Of a DNA stretch of 64,000 bases, positions 11,549 to 24,077 are shown piece by piece (the first letter of the stretch is position 1; the number at the start of each line of letters is the position of its first letter). The position numbers and the translations under genes were made by a program. The stretch comes from Symbiodinium natans (Eukaryota; Sar; Dinophyceae; Suessiales; Symbiodiniaceae): the NCBI GenBank assembly GCA_905221605.1, contig CAJNDS010000347.1, forward strand, positions 248,001-312,000, in the 5' to 3' direction. The notes below the pieces were generated by a model. That model was given only the letters and a program-made list of their open reading frames with translations, did not search any database and was not told the DNA's origin.

Positions 11549-13844
11549 ACAGCAATAACTACTGCGCAAAACCGAACATCCCCCCAAGGCCTTGTGCAGC
11601 ATGCCAGCCAGTGCCTGCAGCCTCTTGCTATCGGAGACAGCAACGGCGCATCGCCCGGCAATCAACAGAGGAGCTGGCACGCAGGGCCTACGAGCAGCTC
11701 CCAAAAGCGGACGTGCTCTGAAAGTAGCGGCCATGGACTGCGCAGCACCGCACCGCGCCGCATGGCTGGACACCGCGCGCACTATTTTTCCTGCATCGGT
11801 ATGCGCATCGACCCGATCATACACCCCAAACCGACACACCGGGATTGTTCGAGACTTCCATGCCAAGCTTGTGAATATCGCCTTTGAGCATGCAATAACT
11901 TCCATGTCTGATCCACATGTCGCAAGATGTTGAAGCTGTGTTGCCATCCTAGACCAGCGTACCTATACAGCGGTTTTCTGGAATGCAAAAAGCCTTTGGC
12001 TGGCTTTGACTTAGAATGTCGGCTGTACTGAGCTCCCGCTTTCGGAACGGCTTCTTCGCTGGTGCTTGAATGCCGATCATGAACAACACTAGAACCCCTG
12101 AGGTGTGGGGATTGGTGGTCGAAAGTAGCGTCTCGAGCCAACGCAGGAATTCACAAACAAACCCTGCTCTATGAAGGGGCTTGTCATTATGATAGGCTTC
12201 AAAACCTGAGACGACGTCATCTCCTCATGAGCGAGGGACCCACCATGCAGTCTGGTTCCGTTCTCGTTTTGGACGTTTGGGATTTGAAATTCAGGGGACC
12301 TGAAGAAGTAAGGATTTGACTCTGCTTTGGTTCGCGTGCCCTGTGTGCGCTTGGGGCGAAGGCTGGCATCCGTAAGTTCTGCGTCCAAGAAACTCACAGC
12401 AATCTTGACCAGCTCTCGATCCTGCCGCAGATTGGAACCCAGAAATCGGTTACCGGCTGAGCCTTCTGCTTTTGAATCCGATGCAGAAACGACCTCTTGC
12501 CTATCTCTCTCCCACCACAGGAAGGAGCGGGGATGCCTCCCGAAGGCGGCTGGAGACATTCCTCGGCTAGCACTACTAGGCCAACCTCGTTTTTCAAAGT
12601 GTGCCAGACCGTACGCAACTAGTACTCGCCCACAGACAGATCCTAGATCCACGGCTGATGAGCGAAGGTATTCGGAAGCCCCGGTTTGCGGCGTTCTGGT
12701 TCCGAGTTCCAAAACACACGGGAGATTTACAAACCGTCACAGGTTGTGCACGAGGCTTCTCATGGTATGGTAGCAGTTGCATGTTGGAAGGAGTGCATCT
12801 CGGGCGGTCTTTAGGTGGAACTTCGGATCGAAACCGCACAAGCCAATCCGACAAATCCTCTGCAGAAGAATGTGCTACGTGGGCCACGACGGGAGGATGA
12901 TACTTCTACCGAAGAATGTGCGGCCTCAACTGTCTCAAGACAGATTATATAAAACAAAAATAATAATCACAAAAGTATATATATATATACTATATATATA
13001 TGTGTGTGTGTATGTGGAATTCGGACCTGAAAACGAATTCGAGAGCTGGTCTAAAACAGGGCTCCCTGCTCCGCCCCTGCCCCGCATCCGCACTCGCCCC
13101 GAACAGTTCGCGGTTGTACTGCGTCATTATCGACATGGGGGGGTAGAGGACCGACAGTCCGAAGATTGGCCATGTGTTTCTAAGGATTGCTTCGCGCAGT
13201 TCAGGGAAGGTCGGCTGATTGAGGGAAGCTGCAGGATCTGCATGCCATCGTTGCCGAGGGCCGTTCGGACGATGTCATCATTGTCTCCTCGGCCCGCAAG
13301 TTATTGACACCAGCTCATGCCGCAGCTTCAAGCAGCCCGTGAAGTGTGGCAATCTCGACAGCAGGGATTAAGATTTTGCTCGGGGGGCTCTTGCCATGAT
13401 ACAGCACCCTTTCTGCCACAACCCGAAATGGACCCCCAACAAGAGGACTCGACCAAGGCGGGCGCTCATCGCCGCCGAGCAGTGGATGAGCGCAGCTCCA
13501 TTCTGGCTTACTGCCTTGCCAATGCTGGTGCGCAACGTCCCAAAGTCAAAGGAATATAGACATGTTATTTGCCTCAACTTGCAGCTGCGTTGGAGATCTT
13601 TGAAGGGTGCTCTTAAAGTACTCATATGAAACAAGTTTAATAGGCATCAAAACAATCTTGGTCATAGAGATCAGTGGATACGGATGCAAGAAGAAGCATG
13701 AGGCGAAGTGTCGCCTCTGCACCCTGCCCTACCTCCATGCAAATGTCGAAGTCGTTCGCGAGACCTGCCCAGTCAAGCAAACTGCTTGATGCCAACCAAG
13801 GGCAGAAAAAGCACTGACATGTTTTGTTGACAACAGCTGCTCAC
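11549..13844. other. No gene assigned; TA and mixed repeats
   Basis: Intron or intergenic sequence. A short TA/CA repeat sits at 12977-13012. A plus-strand segment at about 13229-13310 (DLHAIVAEGRSDDVIIVSSA) follows a G-C-A-G before G and could be an exon, but nothing connects to it. Confidence 0.35.
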
Positions 13845-14185
13845 CCGGAATGGGCGTCACAAATGCAGTTTGTGGCACGAGTATCCGCCCCAGCCAACAT
13901 CGCAACCAACATCGGCTGCTCAAAAGCCACCATCAAAGTTATGCCGGTTCCTACTTGTTCGCAGTAGTAATAGCTGTCATGATAGCAGTCAGCAGCAGTA
14001 GCGCCAATGAAGTGGACAACCTCGCTACTGATGGTGGAAAAAGCAGCCACAGCAGCCACAAAGAATTGCAGAAGCGAGAACTCTGCGTTCGTACCTAGGA
14101 AAGCAAGGATTATGCCACTAGCCATGGTGCCAATGACCGACAAAAACCAAATAGTCACGGCAAGACGAAGCTGCGAGCCCCGCAT
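13845..14185 (-). CDS. Probable exon of a multi-pass membrane protein
   Basis: 113 codons plus two bases, beginning MRGSQLRLAVTIWFLSVIGT. Two clear membrane spans: LAVTIWFLSVIGTMASGIIL and FSLLQFFVAAVAAFSTI, with a weaker third near MVAFEQPMLVAMLAG. It ends at a GTGAGC donor. The acceptor is either G-G-C-A-G before ATG (phase 0, matches the exon upstream) or C-A-C-A-G before GAGG seven bases earlier. No family recognised; the spans suggest a transporter or channel-like protein of the cell or organelle membrane. Confidence 0.5.
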
Positions 14186-14324
14186 CTGCCTCCTGTGACA
14201 AACTCCAGCGCAAGCCCGTCGATCTGAAGTATGCGCAGCAGAAGCTCCTCTCAGTTTGGGGAGGGGGGTGGGGGGGGGGGGTCGGCTCATGGGGCCTCGG
14301 AACTTGCGTCGTCTTTGGACTTAC

Positions 14325-14396
14325 GCACTGCCAAGATCTTTTGAGCACCCTTCTCAGAGTGTGGGATGCTTTGGCCGCAGCGTGTCGCCTCGAGTC
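14325..14396 (-). CDS. Probable upstream exon of the membrane protein
   Basis: Exactly 24 codons, DSRRHAAAKASHTLRRVLKR then SWQC, from an AG followed by G to a consensus GTAAGT donor. It is phase 0 at both ends, fits the next exon at 14185, and gives a basic cytoplasmic segment before the first membrane span. A second frame is also open across it, so the reading is tentative. Confidence 0.4.
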
Positions 14397-17300
14397 CTGT
14401 CATTAAGAGGGAAGCTGGTACGAGTATTTCTGAACTGCTGAAGGGAGCAGTATCTGACACGGGCCTATATATATCATTCTGTGATTTGAGTTACTGAGCC
14501 ACTCGATCCTTCTCCAAGGGCATCTGGAACTGTAGGTCGCAAGTAAGCAAGGAACCCAGATTGTTTGGTCGCAGCCTAAGCACAGCAGCATTAGACCCTC
14601 CCCAACTGCATATGCTATCCTAGACCTCTAAAACCCGAAGCCCTGCACAAAGACACCGGCAACCTCCTACGAAGCCAACACTATACTCCCCTTAGAACCT
14701 GAATTAAAACAATACGTTTAGTATTCCTCGAATTTTACATAAATAAACACAAAGAATCATTCCTAAGGGGGGCAATAGAACAAAGCTCGTGCCCAGTGCC
14801 CGGGTGTGCCCAGAGCTCCCGATCACGTCGCCAGCGGTCGGCTGCAAACTGCAGGGCCCGAGGATTCTCCTCCGTGGCAGCCTGGAGCAGGTTTAGTGCA
14901 CTTGGTATTCATACAGGGCTCTTAGGGTTCAGGGTGGCTCAGATTGATCTCAAACTTCAGAGCCCAAACGACCACATGCCTCGATGACTGCAGGGCACTC
15001 CAGGATAATTCCAGCATCCCCCATTTATCCCGTCCGAAATCATCAGGGCACCTCCCCATATTTTCCCCAAAGACTAGGGGCACCACTTCGGGACTTCGTC
15101 TGAACCAGGATACGAGTTGTCACATGTTGGTGCCGGGAAGTGCTCAAATATTCGAGTCCCCCCCACCCCCCCAACATTGTTCAGGAGGCCTCGATGACTG
15201 CCTCGTCATCCTGAAGTTCTTGGGACGCATAGGCCAAAGCCATCCCATCCTCGCAGACTCGGCGGTTAGGGGCTATGGGGCTATGGGAATGCTTTGGGCT
15301 CATAGGGATGTGTTTAAGCAGAGTCGCTCTTGTGTTCACTGAGCATCAGTGAGTTCGTTTGGAACATGCAGCCTGAAACATTGTGGGCCAGAGGGCTGTT
15401 TTCAGGCTTGACGCTTAGGCCTTAGAGTGGCTGCCCTTCGCGGCTGTAATACATGCGCAGCGCCTGGAAGAATGAGGCGCGCATGAGTGAGTGGGATGTG
15501 TTGGAGCTTGTTGTGAACTTGTCTGGCTCTTGGCGTTGCACTGAGGTTGCTTTCGCGGACATGCTCTTAGCCGGCACTGGTTTTGTGGACAGGAACCTGT
15601 TGCAAACTTTGGTCGAGGACTGCTGCAGTACGAAATGCTTTGAAAGGGCGTGCCGCAGAGGGGTTCACCATCGACGAAACAATCTTGCTACAAATTTGCT
15701 GGCATTCTTGTGAGGCACCTCACCTTAAAAGCTGATCAAGAAACAACAAAAGAGGACCGCAAGCTGCAAACCTCGGCCACAAGATTGACAGCCCATTCGT
15801 GTCCTTGCGCACAGCCGCCATGATCACTTCACGGTCTCCTCGCACCTGGAGGTGCTGGCACTTCAAGACTTAGCCCATCTGCGAACGACCTTACCGCCCA
15901 TGAACGCCGTTTGAAATCCGTGAAGCGAACAAAGCCTTCTCAGTGGCGAAGGAGATCCTGGGCTCAGCGGGCGAGTGGTAAGCTCTCTTCTTGACAACCA
16001 CGAAAAAACCCTTCCCGATACCCTGAGCGCTATTCCTTGCGCGATATTTTGGAAGCCTCCCGGAGCAGATGCTTGAATCAGTCAAGAAGAAAAGCAAACT
16101 GGATCCAAAGCCCTGGAAAGGTGGCTCATTAGCGGGCACATCCCGCAATGCTGCCCCAACAGCACATGAAAATCGATTTGTGCATTGTACAGTACAAGTA
16201 TGCAGTATAAACTATATGCATATATCGAGTATTAGATATCAAGTATTACATACTAATAGAAAAACAAATACTTACAGATGCATCATTTCAATTTATCTAC
16301 AGTTGTCGATTGTGTAGTATGTGCTATGCACTACTGCCTCCAGGGGGCGCAAGACCAAACGTCTGCACGGCATCAAGCGCGACATCCGAACCTCAAGGTG
16401 CAGCGAACAGCACTTCTCGATCCTGCTACATAACATGACAGTATAACATGGAAGTCATGGAAGTCATGGAAGAATCTATGCTGCACGCATTTCAGTTCTT
16501 AAAGGCAAGTTTTGCAGCTGCCCTGACTTAGCATACCAGAGGCCAGCAACAACGGCCGCAATGAACTCCCCGACTGTGTGCATGGGCAAGTGAGACTAGA
16601 GAGTTTGTATTTTACACCGGAGCTATGCCCTTTTGCAGTTTGCACGGGGGGGGCTGGAATTGTCCAGGGCGGAAGATTCGTGACCCTTTCCCCCCATAGC
16701 ACCGAGACTGCAACTGTCGCGCAGCTCCAAGGGAAGAAACCGGAGCACTGCCCCATCCCGGCGGAGAGCCTCGGGCTGGGTGCGACAGGATGTCTGACAT
16801 GACCCGGGCAGCCCCGGTCGATGCAAGTTCATGGTACACAATGTAATGTAAGAGGGGGGCCCTCCTCTAAGCTTCTCAAGGTCCCTGCCCGCCCTTCAAC
16901 ACTCCTGAGCCCCCCCCATCCCCTACACGGGCCGGCACCGCACAGGCAAGTTCATAGAACAATTGTAGGAAAATCCGAACCTTGAACTCATCAAGACCAC
17001 CTCTCGCCCTGTTGTCCAAACCTTTTCGTCCCTCCAAGAAAAACCGAGCCCTGTGCCGGCATGATCACTTCGAGGTTCTGCTTCAGCTCCTCGTCCGCGA
17101 ACTCCAACGACTGGCCAAGGGCCAGGGACTAGGAAAGGCTGGAGGTGTCAAAGGATTTGTAGAGTTTAGGGGGCGAGGAGCGGAGATGGTTGGAATCGGG
17201 GGGCTTATGGGTTTCTACTAGGGTTGGGAAGGCTCTGAGGGCATATGGAGTTGGGCCTAAGTTGGCTCAAGGTGTTATTCTTGCCAGCTGGTCAGAAGAC

Positions 17301-17446
17301 GGGGAAAGGCGGCAAAAATGTTCAAACTGCACGGAAACGCACATCGCAACCTGACAAGCCTGAAACCTTTGAACTTTAAAGATGCCTCTTCATAAGGTCC
17401 AACGCCTGTCTCCAGCCTGTTCAGCCTCCTCAGAAAAAATGCTCTT

Positions 17447-17489
<43 letters not shown>

Positions 17490-18661
17490 GTACATATATA
17501 TATATACATATACACATCTATGATTCATAGCTATAACCGCTATAATATAAACAAACATTCCACCTGTTATATGCTCCAGAACGCCTGCCTCGGGATCAGA
17601 CTTGAGGGCCTCCATGACCACGAAGCTGTCCTGCGGTGTCTGGGGCCCTAAGGACAGGAAGATCGTCCTCAAGTGCCTCAGAAGCCACAAAAATCGACTT
17701 CTGTTCCTGCTTTGTTTCGTTACCCACAAACCTCGAAACCATCAATTCTCCGCATCTTGCAAGATGGAAGACTAAGACCAAAACATTCTAACGAGAAGAG
17801 AGGAGCCCTTGGGCAACATCCCTCAACCAGAGAGGCTGTTGCTTGAATGCGGGTAGAGAGCCTTCTTGAGGCCTTCGGAGGCGTACTGCAGTGCCCTGCC
17901 ATCCCGCTGGACAGCCTCCCGAAGCTGTCAGGCAGGTTTGTAATCACGCGCCTGCCACTGCGATGCGAGACTACCTAGGACGATGCGACTTAAACCCATG
18001 TGTTGAACGGGGTCTGTAGATGTCCACGGTTTACGGGCAGCTTCGCGAACCCGCTGACACCCTCAGCCCTTGCGAGCGTCTCTTGCCTGCAAAGCTCACA
18101 CAACAAGCACCATTCGGGAACCAAAAGCCCACGTCACGGTCAGCCGCATGCACGTGGAGAGGGGTCGCGCCTAGTCCAACAAACCGGGAGGCAGACACCG
18201 CCACAAAAGTTGCTAAAGGATCCTGCAATCCCGATCCCAACTGCCCATGCAACCCGACACCATCTCAATGCCTCCATGACGTGGTGCACGTTGTCCCTCG
18301 GAGGACACTTCTCAAAATAGTATCTTCTACAGGACACAAGAATCCTGCCCAAAGATTTGGAGCAACAAGTGTGAAAGGCGAACGGTACGTGCTCCATTTG
18401 CAGCGAAGTTGCTGGGCCTGCGCTCCTGGCGCCATGAACTTGTTTGTAGGCAGAGGAGCGAGCACGCATGTGGCATCCGCTTCTGCGCGTTGTGTCATGG
18501 AGTTTCGTACTACTGACTGTGGCATATGCGGCCGCCGATGCCCTCGCAAGGAAATTTTCGCAGATCTTACTATGCAGTCCAAAGAACCCATGTGAATCTG
18601 GTGGGAAAGAGATTCCTACCCATGACACTCACCCTGACTTCCACTGTTTGCCAAACTGAGT
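14397..18661. other. No gene assigned
   Basis: Mixed sequence with short coding-like scraps on the plus strand (about 15800-15975 and 17060-17130, both containing R-H-D-H-F) that are frame-broken and unrecognised. A CT repeat at 17451-17487 is followed by TA/CA sequence to about 17517. Confidence 0.4.
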
Positions 18662-19290
18662 CTACACTAGCACAGGTCCTGCTTCTCGCAACGCCAAGCC
18701 GTTGTCCGCCACCGCTATCCTGAGAACGACGAAGATGTGCAATGCTCCTCTTGGCTTGGGACACCCGAAGAAATCTAAGTGATCTGGAGACTCTATTTCT
18801 CTGTTTACAGCAATGCCACATGCCATGGACAGGGCATCACCACACCTGGCTGCTTGCATATCTTGCGTGATGCGCTGTAGTCCATGTAAGCTGGGCGAGA
18901 CATCAACAGTCACTAGCATCTTGCTTGTTTACGAACCAGCAAACGACTTCTCGTCTCAGCGACTTGACGATGTCGAAGTCATCCTTGAGATTTGCAGATG
19001 CGTACCTCAATCCCGCTCCGGCTGCCCGCCCAGCGCACCCTCGTTTCACGCTCTCAGTTCCCTCTTGTTTCTCTGTGGCGGCGGTGCTGGAATAGCTGCA
19101 ATATATTGCAATATATTTCGGGCATGACGAAGCTGCCCCTTTACCGCACTCTGTAACATCATCCTCTCAACTTCTGGCAGACGGGAAGCAACAGTCGGCA
19201 ACATTTCTGTTTGATACAGAAGCAGCGATGTTGGATGGGCAACGAAGATCTCTGAAGCGTTCTTGTGTATGCCCGGCCCCATTGCAAGCC
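18662..19290 (-). CDS. Possible two-exon coding segment, unknown
   Basis: Candidate exons at about 19050-19290 (contains PTVASRLPEVERMMLQSAVK) and 18662-18890 (contains LHGLQRITQDMQAARCGDAL, ending TAG). A GTGAAA donor at 19049 and C-C-C-A-G at 18891 give matching phase across a 159-bp intron. The acceptor is followed by C, not G, and the opposite strand is also open here, so the evidence is weak. Confidence 0.25.
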
Positions 19291-20339
19291 ACGGCACTGC
19301 AGTGCCATCCAGTGCTGCGTGACCGCTGCCGTGACCACCTTCGGGCTGAATCTTTCGGCAAAATTTGGGCTTCAGCACTTGAGACTTTCGGATTCCGATG
19401 GGGAAGAGGTGAGGGGGAGCGGGGAAAAGGGGCAGGAAAGTTGTGGTCTTCGTGTCAGTCTGAGGATTCCGCGGCTCTTCCTGTAGCAGACATGTTCACC
19501 CCGGATCCCTCGCAAAAGCCAGCCCCAACCCCGAAGGCCTCATTGTCCCCTCGAAGTGCCTCAGAGGCCTCGGAACAGAGCACTCTGGGATCAGGAGATG
19601 ATTTGGAGTGGCAGCCTGAGCTGCGCTGGCTTGCTTTTGCACGACCCTGTTGCGTCACCCAATCCGAAGGACGGATCTCTCTCTCTCTCTCTCTGCCGTG
19701 CCATCCTCGAGGGTCTTGCTTGCTACGCAAGGGCACGAAAAGCAGGCCAGAATATTCGGACGGATCGGTGTTGGCATTATTGGTGGATATTTCGCGATGC
19801 AGAAGTATGCATGATGTGCCCCTCGCACAAAATCAGGAGTGCCGAGAGTCGTAGCGCAGAGCAGAGCCGGAATTCGACACCGCTTCAAGCACCAGCTCCT
19901 GGCAAAGAAGCGGTGTCCGGCATGAACTCCACTGCCAACAGCGACCACCGCCACTCAAGACTGCTTGGGGCCTTGTCCGCACGCAGCTCATTGCTGAGGG
20001 ATCCTGGGGTCGAGGACCAAGACAACGCATTCTTCTTCTTTGTTTCGCTGGGGGGCCCTTGCTTTTAAGGATAGGAGCTTTACCCATGTCCACAAATCTT
20101 AAAATGGCAGAGCCTGTTCTACCCAACTTCTATTTCAAAGGGCCCGTGCAGACATTCTACTGAGCTCCACGTTCAAAGCTTCGCCATCTCCATTCCTACC
20201 CCTCAAATTCTCCGGAAGCCCTTAGGGCCCCAACAAACAGCACAAGCAAAAATTAGCATAAGGATATCCCATATAAACCCCCTGATAATGAAGCCAGGTA
20301 GGGATATCCCTATAAAATGCCTATGCTTATGTCCTCTTT

Positions 20340-20470
20340 GGGTCGCTAAGCCCTGCATCCCCGAAGGCAAGCGGCGCAGCTTGAGGCCGTCTTCCCGGAC
20401 CAGTTCCAGGGCGGCGGCGCGGTCCATGGCGCCGAGTCCGTGACCAAACGGACCATTGGGGGCACGGTGC
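20340..20470 (-). CDS. Possible exon with a DUF4116-like motif
   Basis: A GC-rich patch reads MDRAAALELVREDGLKLRRL then PSGMQ, resembling one unit of the D-x-x-x-x-L-x-x-V-x-x-D-G-x-x-L pattern of DUF4116 proteins common in dinoflagellates. High GC at third codon positions supports coding. Only one unit is visible, and no clear acceptor followed by G was found. Confidence 0.28.
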
Positions 20471-20967
20471 AAGTGCGAAAATCTTGAAACTCATCCTAAA
20501 AGCTATCTCCGGCACTTAAACAAGGTACCAAAAACCCTCGGAGTAACTTGAAATCCTGAAGCCCTCAGCCTCACTCAGCTGGTCGGAGAAGCAGCAAAAT
20601 ACAGGATTTGGGGTCCACGAAACTTTGAGCCACCAGCCCTTGTCTTGGGCTCACTGGGAGCTTGGGATTCCAGGAGTTCGGTTTCGGGTTTTAAGAGTCT
20701 TTTAGGTTGGGAACTCAAGGCAGTAGGCTTGCGTTCATGTGGTAACGAGCCCGGCTCTTTACATTGAGCCGAAAAGCCTCGATCCCGGCTTGAAAGAACC
20801 TCGCTGTGCTCTAAAGAATCGGGGTAAGCTCTTTGGAGAAGATTCTCTTTTCAACCATGCCTGGCGGCCTGTGGCCAAGGGGAAACAATCGAGTCGGGCT
20901 TCCTACAGACAAAAAAAGATGGGAAGATCGAAAGCACATGCGCCAACATAGCGCGTCTCGCAAAGCC

Positions 20968-21002
<35 letters not shown>

Positions 21003-23927
21003 GAGACAGACAGACACACACGCACACACACACACACACAACGCTCATGTAGAAATCATAAGTCGAACATGAAAGGCTGGACCTGGCTCGCCAAGCCCCA
21101 CGGAGTTCAAACCTGCACGCACGTGATGAAAAAATTGCGGGTGAAAGGGGCGCTTCTGTTGGCGTCTAGCAGGTTTTTGCCTACTGCACAGCTGGGCGAA
21201 GAAACCATCTGCAGCAGAACTAAAACGAAAACGGCAAATACCGAGGCTGCAGCGGAGGCGAGATGTTCCTCGATGCCTCAGTGAGGAGCAGCTTGAGATC
21301 TGCTTGTTTACTCGCTCCTTCATGAGATGTTTTGAAGCCGGCACGGGTCCTAGAGAGGGAGCCTACATCGCTTTTGTGAAATATTGTTGTGAAGCGTAGC
21401 ACCTCTGCACTGAACTTGCCATTCTGGCATGTGCTTCAGCAAGCCGTTGTTTTGAAGCGACCTCTGTCGATGATTGGCGATTGAACGGAAAGCTGTGCAC
21501 GTCAGGGCCAGTGCAAGACATACCTGAACCAGCATCTCGGCGACCGAAAGAGAATAGATACACTGTACACGTCAAGGCCAGAGCTAAGTTCGAAATCTCG
21601 AGTGTCTTACGAGCTGGCCTTGGCTTTGGCTCGCTGCGTAACAGCTGTCGTCGTTGGCCTTTGCAGTGGATGCGGCAGCGGATGCCGCCGCTGCCTGTTC
21701 GCTTTAGCTTTGGCCTTTGGTGCTCATGAGCGAAAATCGATTGGGAAGTCCATCGAGGCACTCGGCCCAACAGACAGCGTGTCTCACTGCGCGAGTTCAA
21801 AGAAAAACCATCGTAGGCAACATCTTGCTTCCCGGATGCGAGAGCAATCAGACGTCTTGTAAGTCAAGCCCTTGCGCATGTTGCACAGCATGCAGCTTCT
21901 CTGGCTACTCCATCCATTCGTCAAGGCCGTATTGACTTCGGCCATTGTTGGCACCATCACGTCTATCTCAGCTCTTGAAAGTGTTCGGCCTTGATCGGAG
22001 ATCTTGGGAATGGAAAGGGGGCGCCGTCATCCAACGCTCCCAAATCCGCAGAACAATCTTTCTGGAGAACACAACCGGGTGGGTCATCACTACAAACTGC
22101 ATGGCTCCACATCGACGAGCCAGTTTGCTCAGCGCGCGTGAGGTCACCGACCACCCAAGCGACCGACAGCGGTGGCAGTGAACTTTGCCTTTTGATGCCG
22201 GGGGGGGGGGGGGCCTCATCAACCGACGGCCGGCGGAGGCACAGACTCACAGCGTGAAGACAGAACAAGGACGGCGCAGAAGCCAAGGAAGAACCGAAAG
22301 ACGGACGAGGAAATGGCATAAGCCGTCGCTGGCTCTAGAAGCACAAAGCTCATGAGCCACCAGAGTGCATGGAGGATACGGGCTGGAGCTGCCCTTCGAT
22401 TCCACCTCACCTGGCTTGCTCGCACGTCACCACTGCGAACACGGCCACCCCAGTGTGGCGCCGGTGACGTCTTTGAGTAGTGAGGAGATGACTGTCGAGT
22501 CATTGGCGAGCTCAAACGCGAAAACGTACAGATGCAGGAGAGCCAAGAAGCGATGCGAGCCAACCGGGAACTTCCTGCCTCAGTCTCGAGCCTCGTCATG
22601 ACGAAGCACGCTTATGACGCTTCTTGCCAGCGGCCCGGCGCCTGCTTACAATCTGGGCACGTCCCGCCCCATGCTACATCCTGCTACCACTCCATGAGGA
22701 TGTTGCATCTGCTACATGCGCGCCACTTGCTGACGCCGGTCTGACACTCGGGTCTGGGGCTCCGAGAGTGCAACGGGACATCACTACGTTTGCATATATC
22801 TAAGGCATGGAGACGTCGTCCCAAACCACACTGCATGCCGAACAAAATGTCACTTCCCAGCCTCTTGCTGTTGCTGTTTCCATCTTGCTCGGACTAACGG
22901 CCCCTCCACTCTTCTCACTCACTCCACACTTCTCACCCCACTGGATGCCCTGCGGACTCCACCCTTCGAAGGGAACCTCAAAAACTCGAAAATTCTAGGC
23001 TTGCACATATAGCCATATTGAGCTCTTCCAAGGGTACAACATTTAGAGTCCAGGCACATTCCGAAACCCATGTCGCTAGTCCTTTTCCGCGGGCGCCTCT
23101 CGCTGCTGTACAAATCGGATGTCTGGAGGCAGCTGGGGAGACAGTTCGATGAGTTGTCCGCGCCGGGTCAAAAGCAGCTCTATATCGCCCCGTCACTGCA
23201 AGTCTTGTCCAATGCATGGCCTCACTGAAAATCCTGCCCTGAAGGATGAGACTATATCTTGGTATAAGGTCTCGATCGACTAGTAGCAAGATTCCACGTT
23301 GACAGAGGTTTTTGCCGAAAGGCAGCCTAAGGTAGCAGCCCTTTCGAGTTAGGGAAGCGACACTAGCCCAGCACACAAAAACGTCTCCCCAGCTCTTAAG
23401 CATCCTGGTAAGTCAGGGACAGCTGAGGCCCTGTTTTCGGAGGCGCCAGATCCCCGCAAGGTGCTTGCAATCGCATCGGGGATGGGTGAGCTTCGTATAG
23501 TCGTATAGACCTATAGAGCTTTAGGGTTGTAGGGTTTGGGCCCCTAGGTGGGAGGCCCTTGTTCTACCGAAGTTGCTTCTTCATCTCTTCAACCTCAGAC
23601 CTCATCTTTGCAAGGAAGGCATCCTTGGTCAACAGGAGTCGGCATGAAACAGTCTGGCTGTGGGAAAGGTGCGAGTTGTTTTGTGCCAAGTGTCACGCGT
23701 CTAGCAGACCCACCAGGAATGTCTCTGTCTCTGTGTGTGTGTGCTTGTGTGCGCGTGTGCGTGTCTGCGTACCGTACTTCATGCAAGGGCTGCTAAGGAT
23801 ATGAGCCAACAAGACTTGGACAGCCCGGCTGGCAGCTACCAGTTACCAGTCAGCCAGTCCTGAACTTTCCCACCGAGGCTTAGTCGAGTTCTTGCCACAG
23901 CAAGATTATCCGGAATTCAAGACAACA
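20471..23927. other. No gene assigned
   Basis: Besides the repeat at 20960-21040 and a G-run near 22201-22214, this holds a minus-strand frame at about 22235-22370 with a hydrophobic stretch (LWWLMSFVLLEP and FFLGFCAVLVL) that may be a membrane exon but lacks convincing partners. Confidence 0.35.
20960..21040. repeat. CAGA then CA microsatellite
   Basis: About ten CAGA units followed by CACACA. Simple slippage repeat. Confidence 0.95.
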
Positions 23928-24077
23928 TTAGCTGTGGCTATCATGTGATGTTGACTGCGTAGATTCAGGATCTACGGAGTGTTCGCCCCATGTCCCCGTC
24001 TCCAACCAAGGGTCAATTCCTGCTTCCCCTGCTTGCTTCTGCAGCTTTTCAAAATCTTTCTGCTGCTTGGCCAGCTC
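23928..24077 (-). CDS. CARS: CARS last exon and stop codon
   Basis: Begins [20 protein letters not shown] then IDPWLE and runs in one frame to TAA at 23928-23930. The first 25 residues are tail-like; the last 20 or so have no family counterpart, so an unseen splice near D-P-W-L-E is possible. Confidence 0.8.
   Translation of the reverse strand, partial: ELAKQQKDFEKLQKQAGEAGIDPWLETGTWGEHSVDPESTQSTSHDSHS

Noticed and set aside
17262-17276. TTGGCTCAAG, the last ten bases of the dinoflagellate spliced leader
   Set aside because: Upstream bases do not match the rest of the leader; a ten-base match is within chance for this length.
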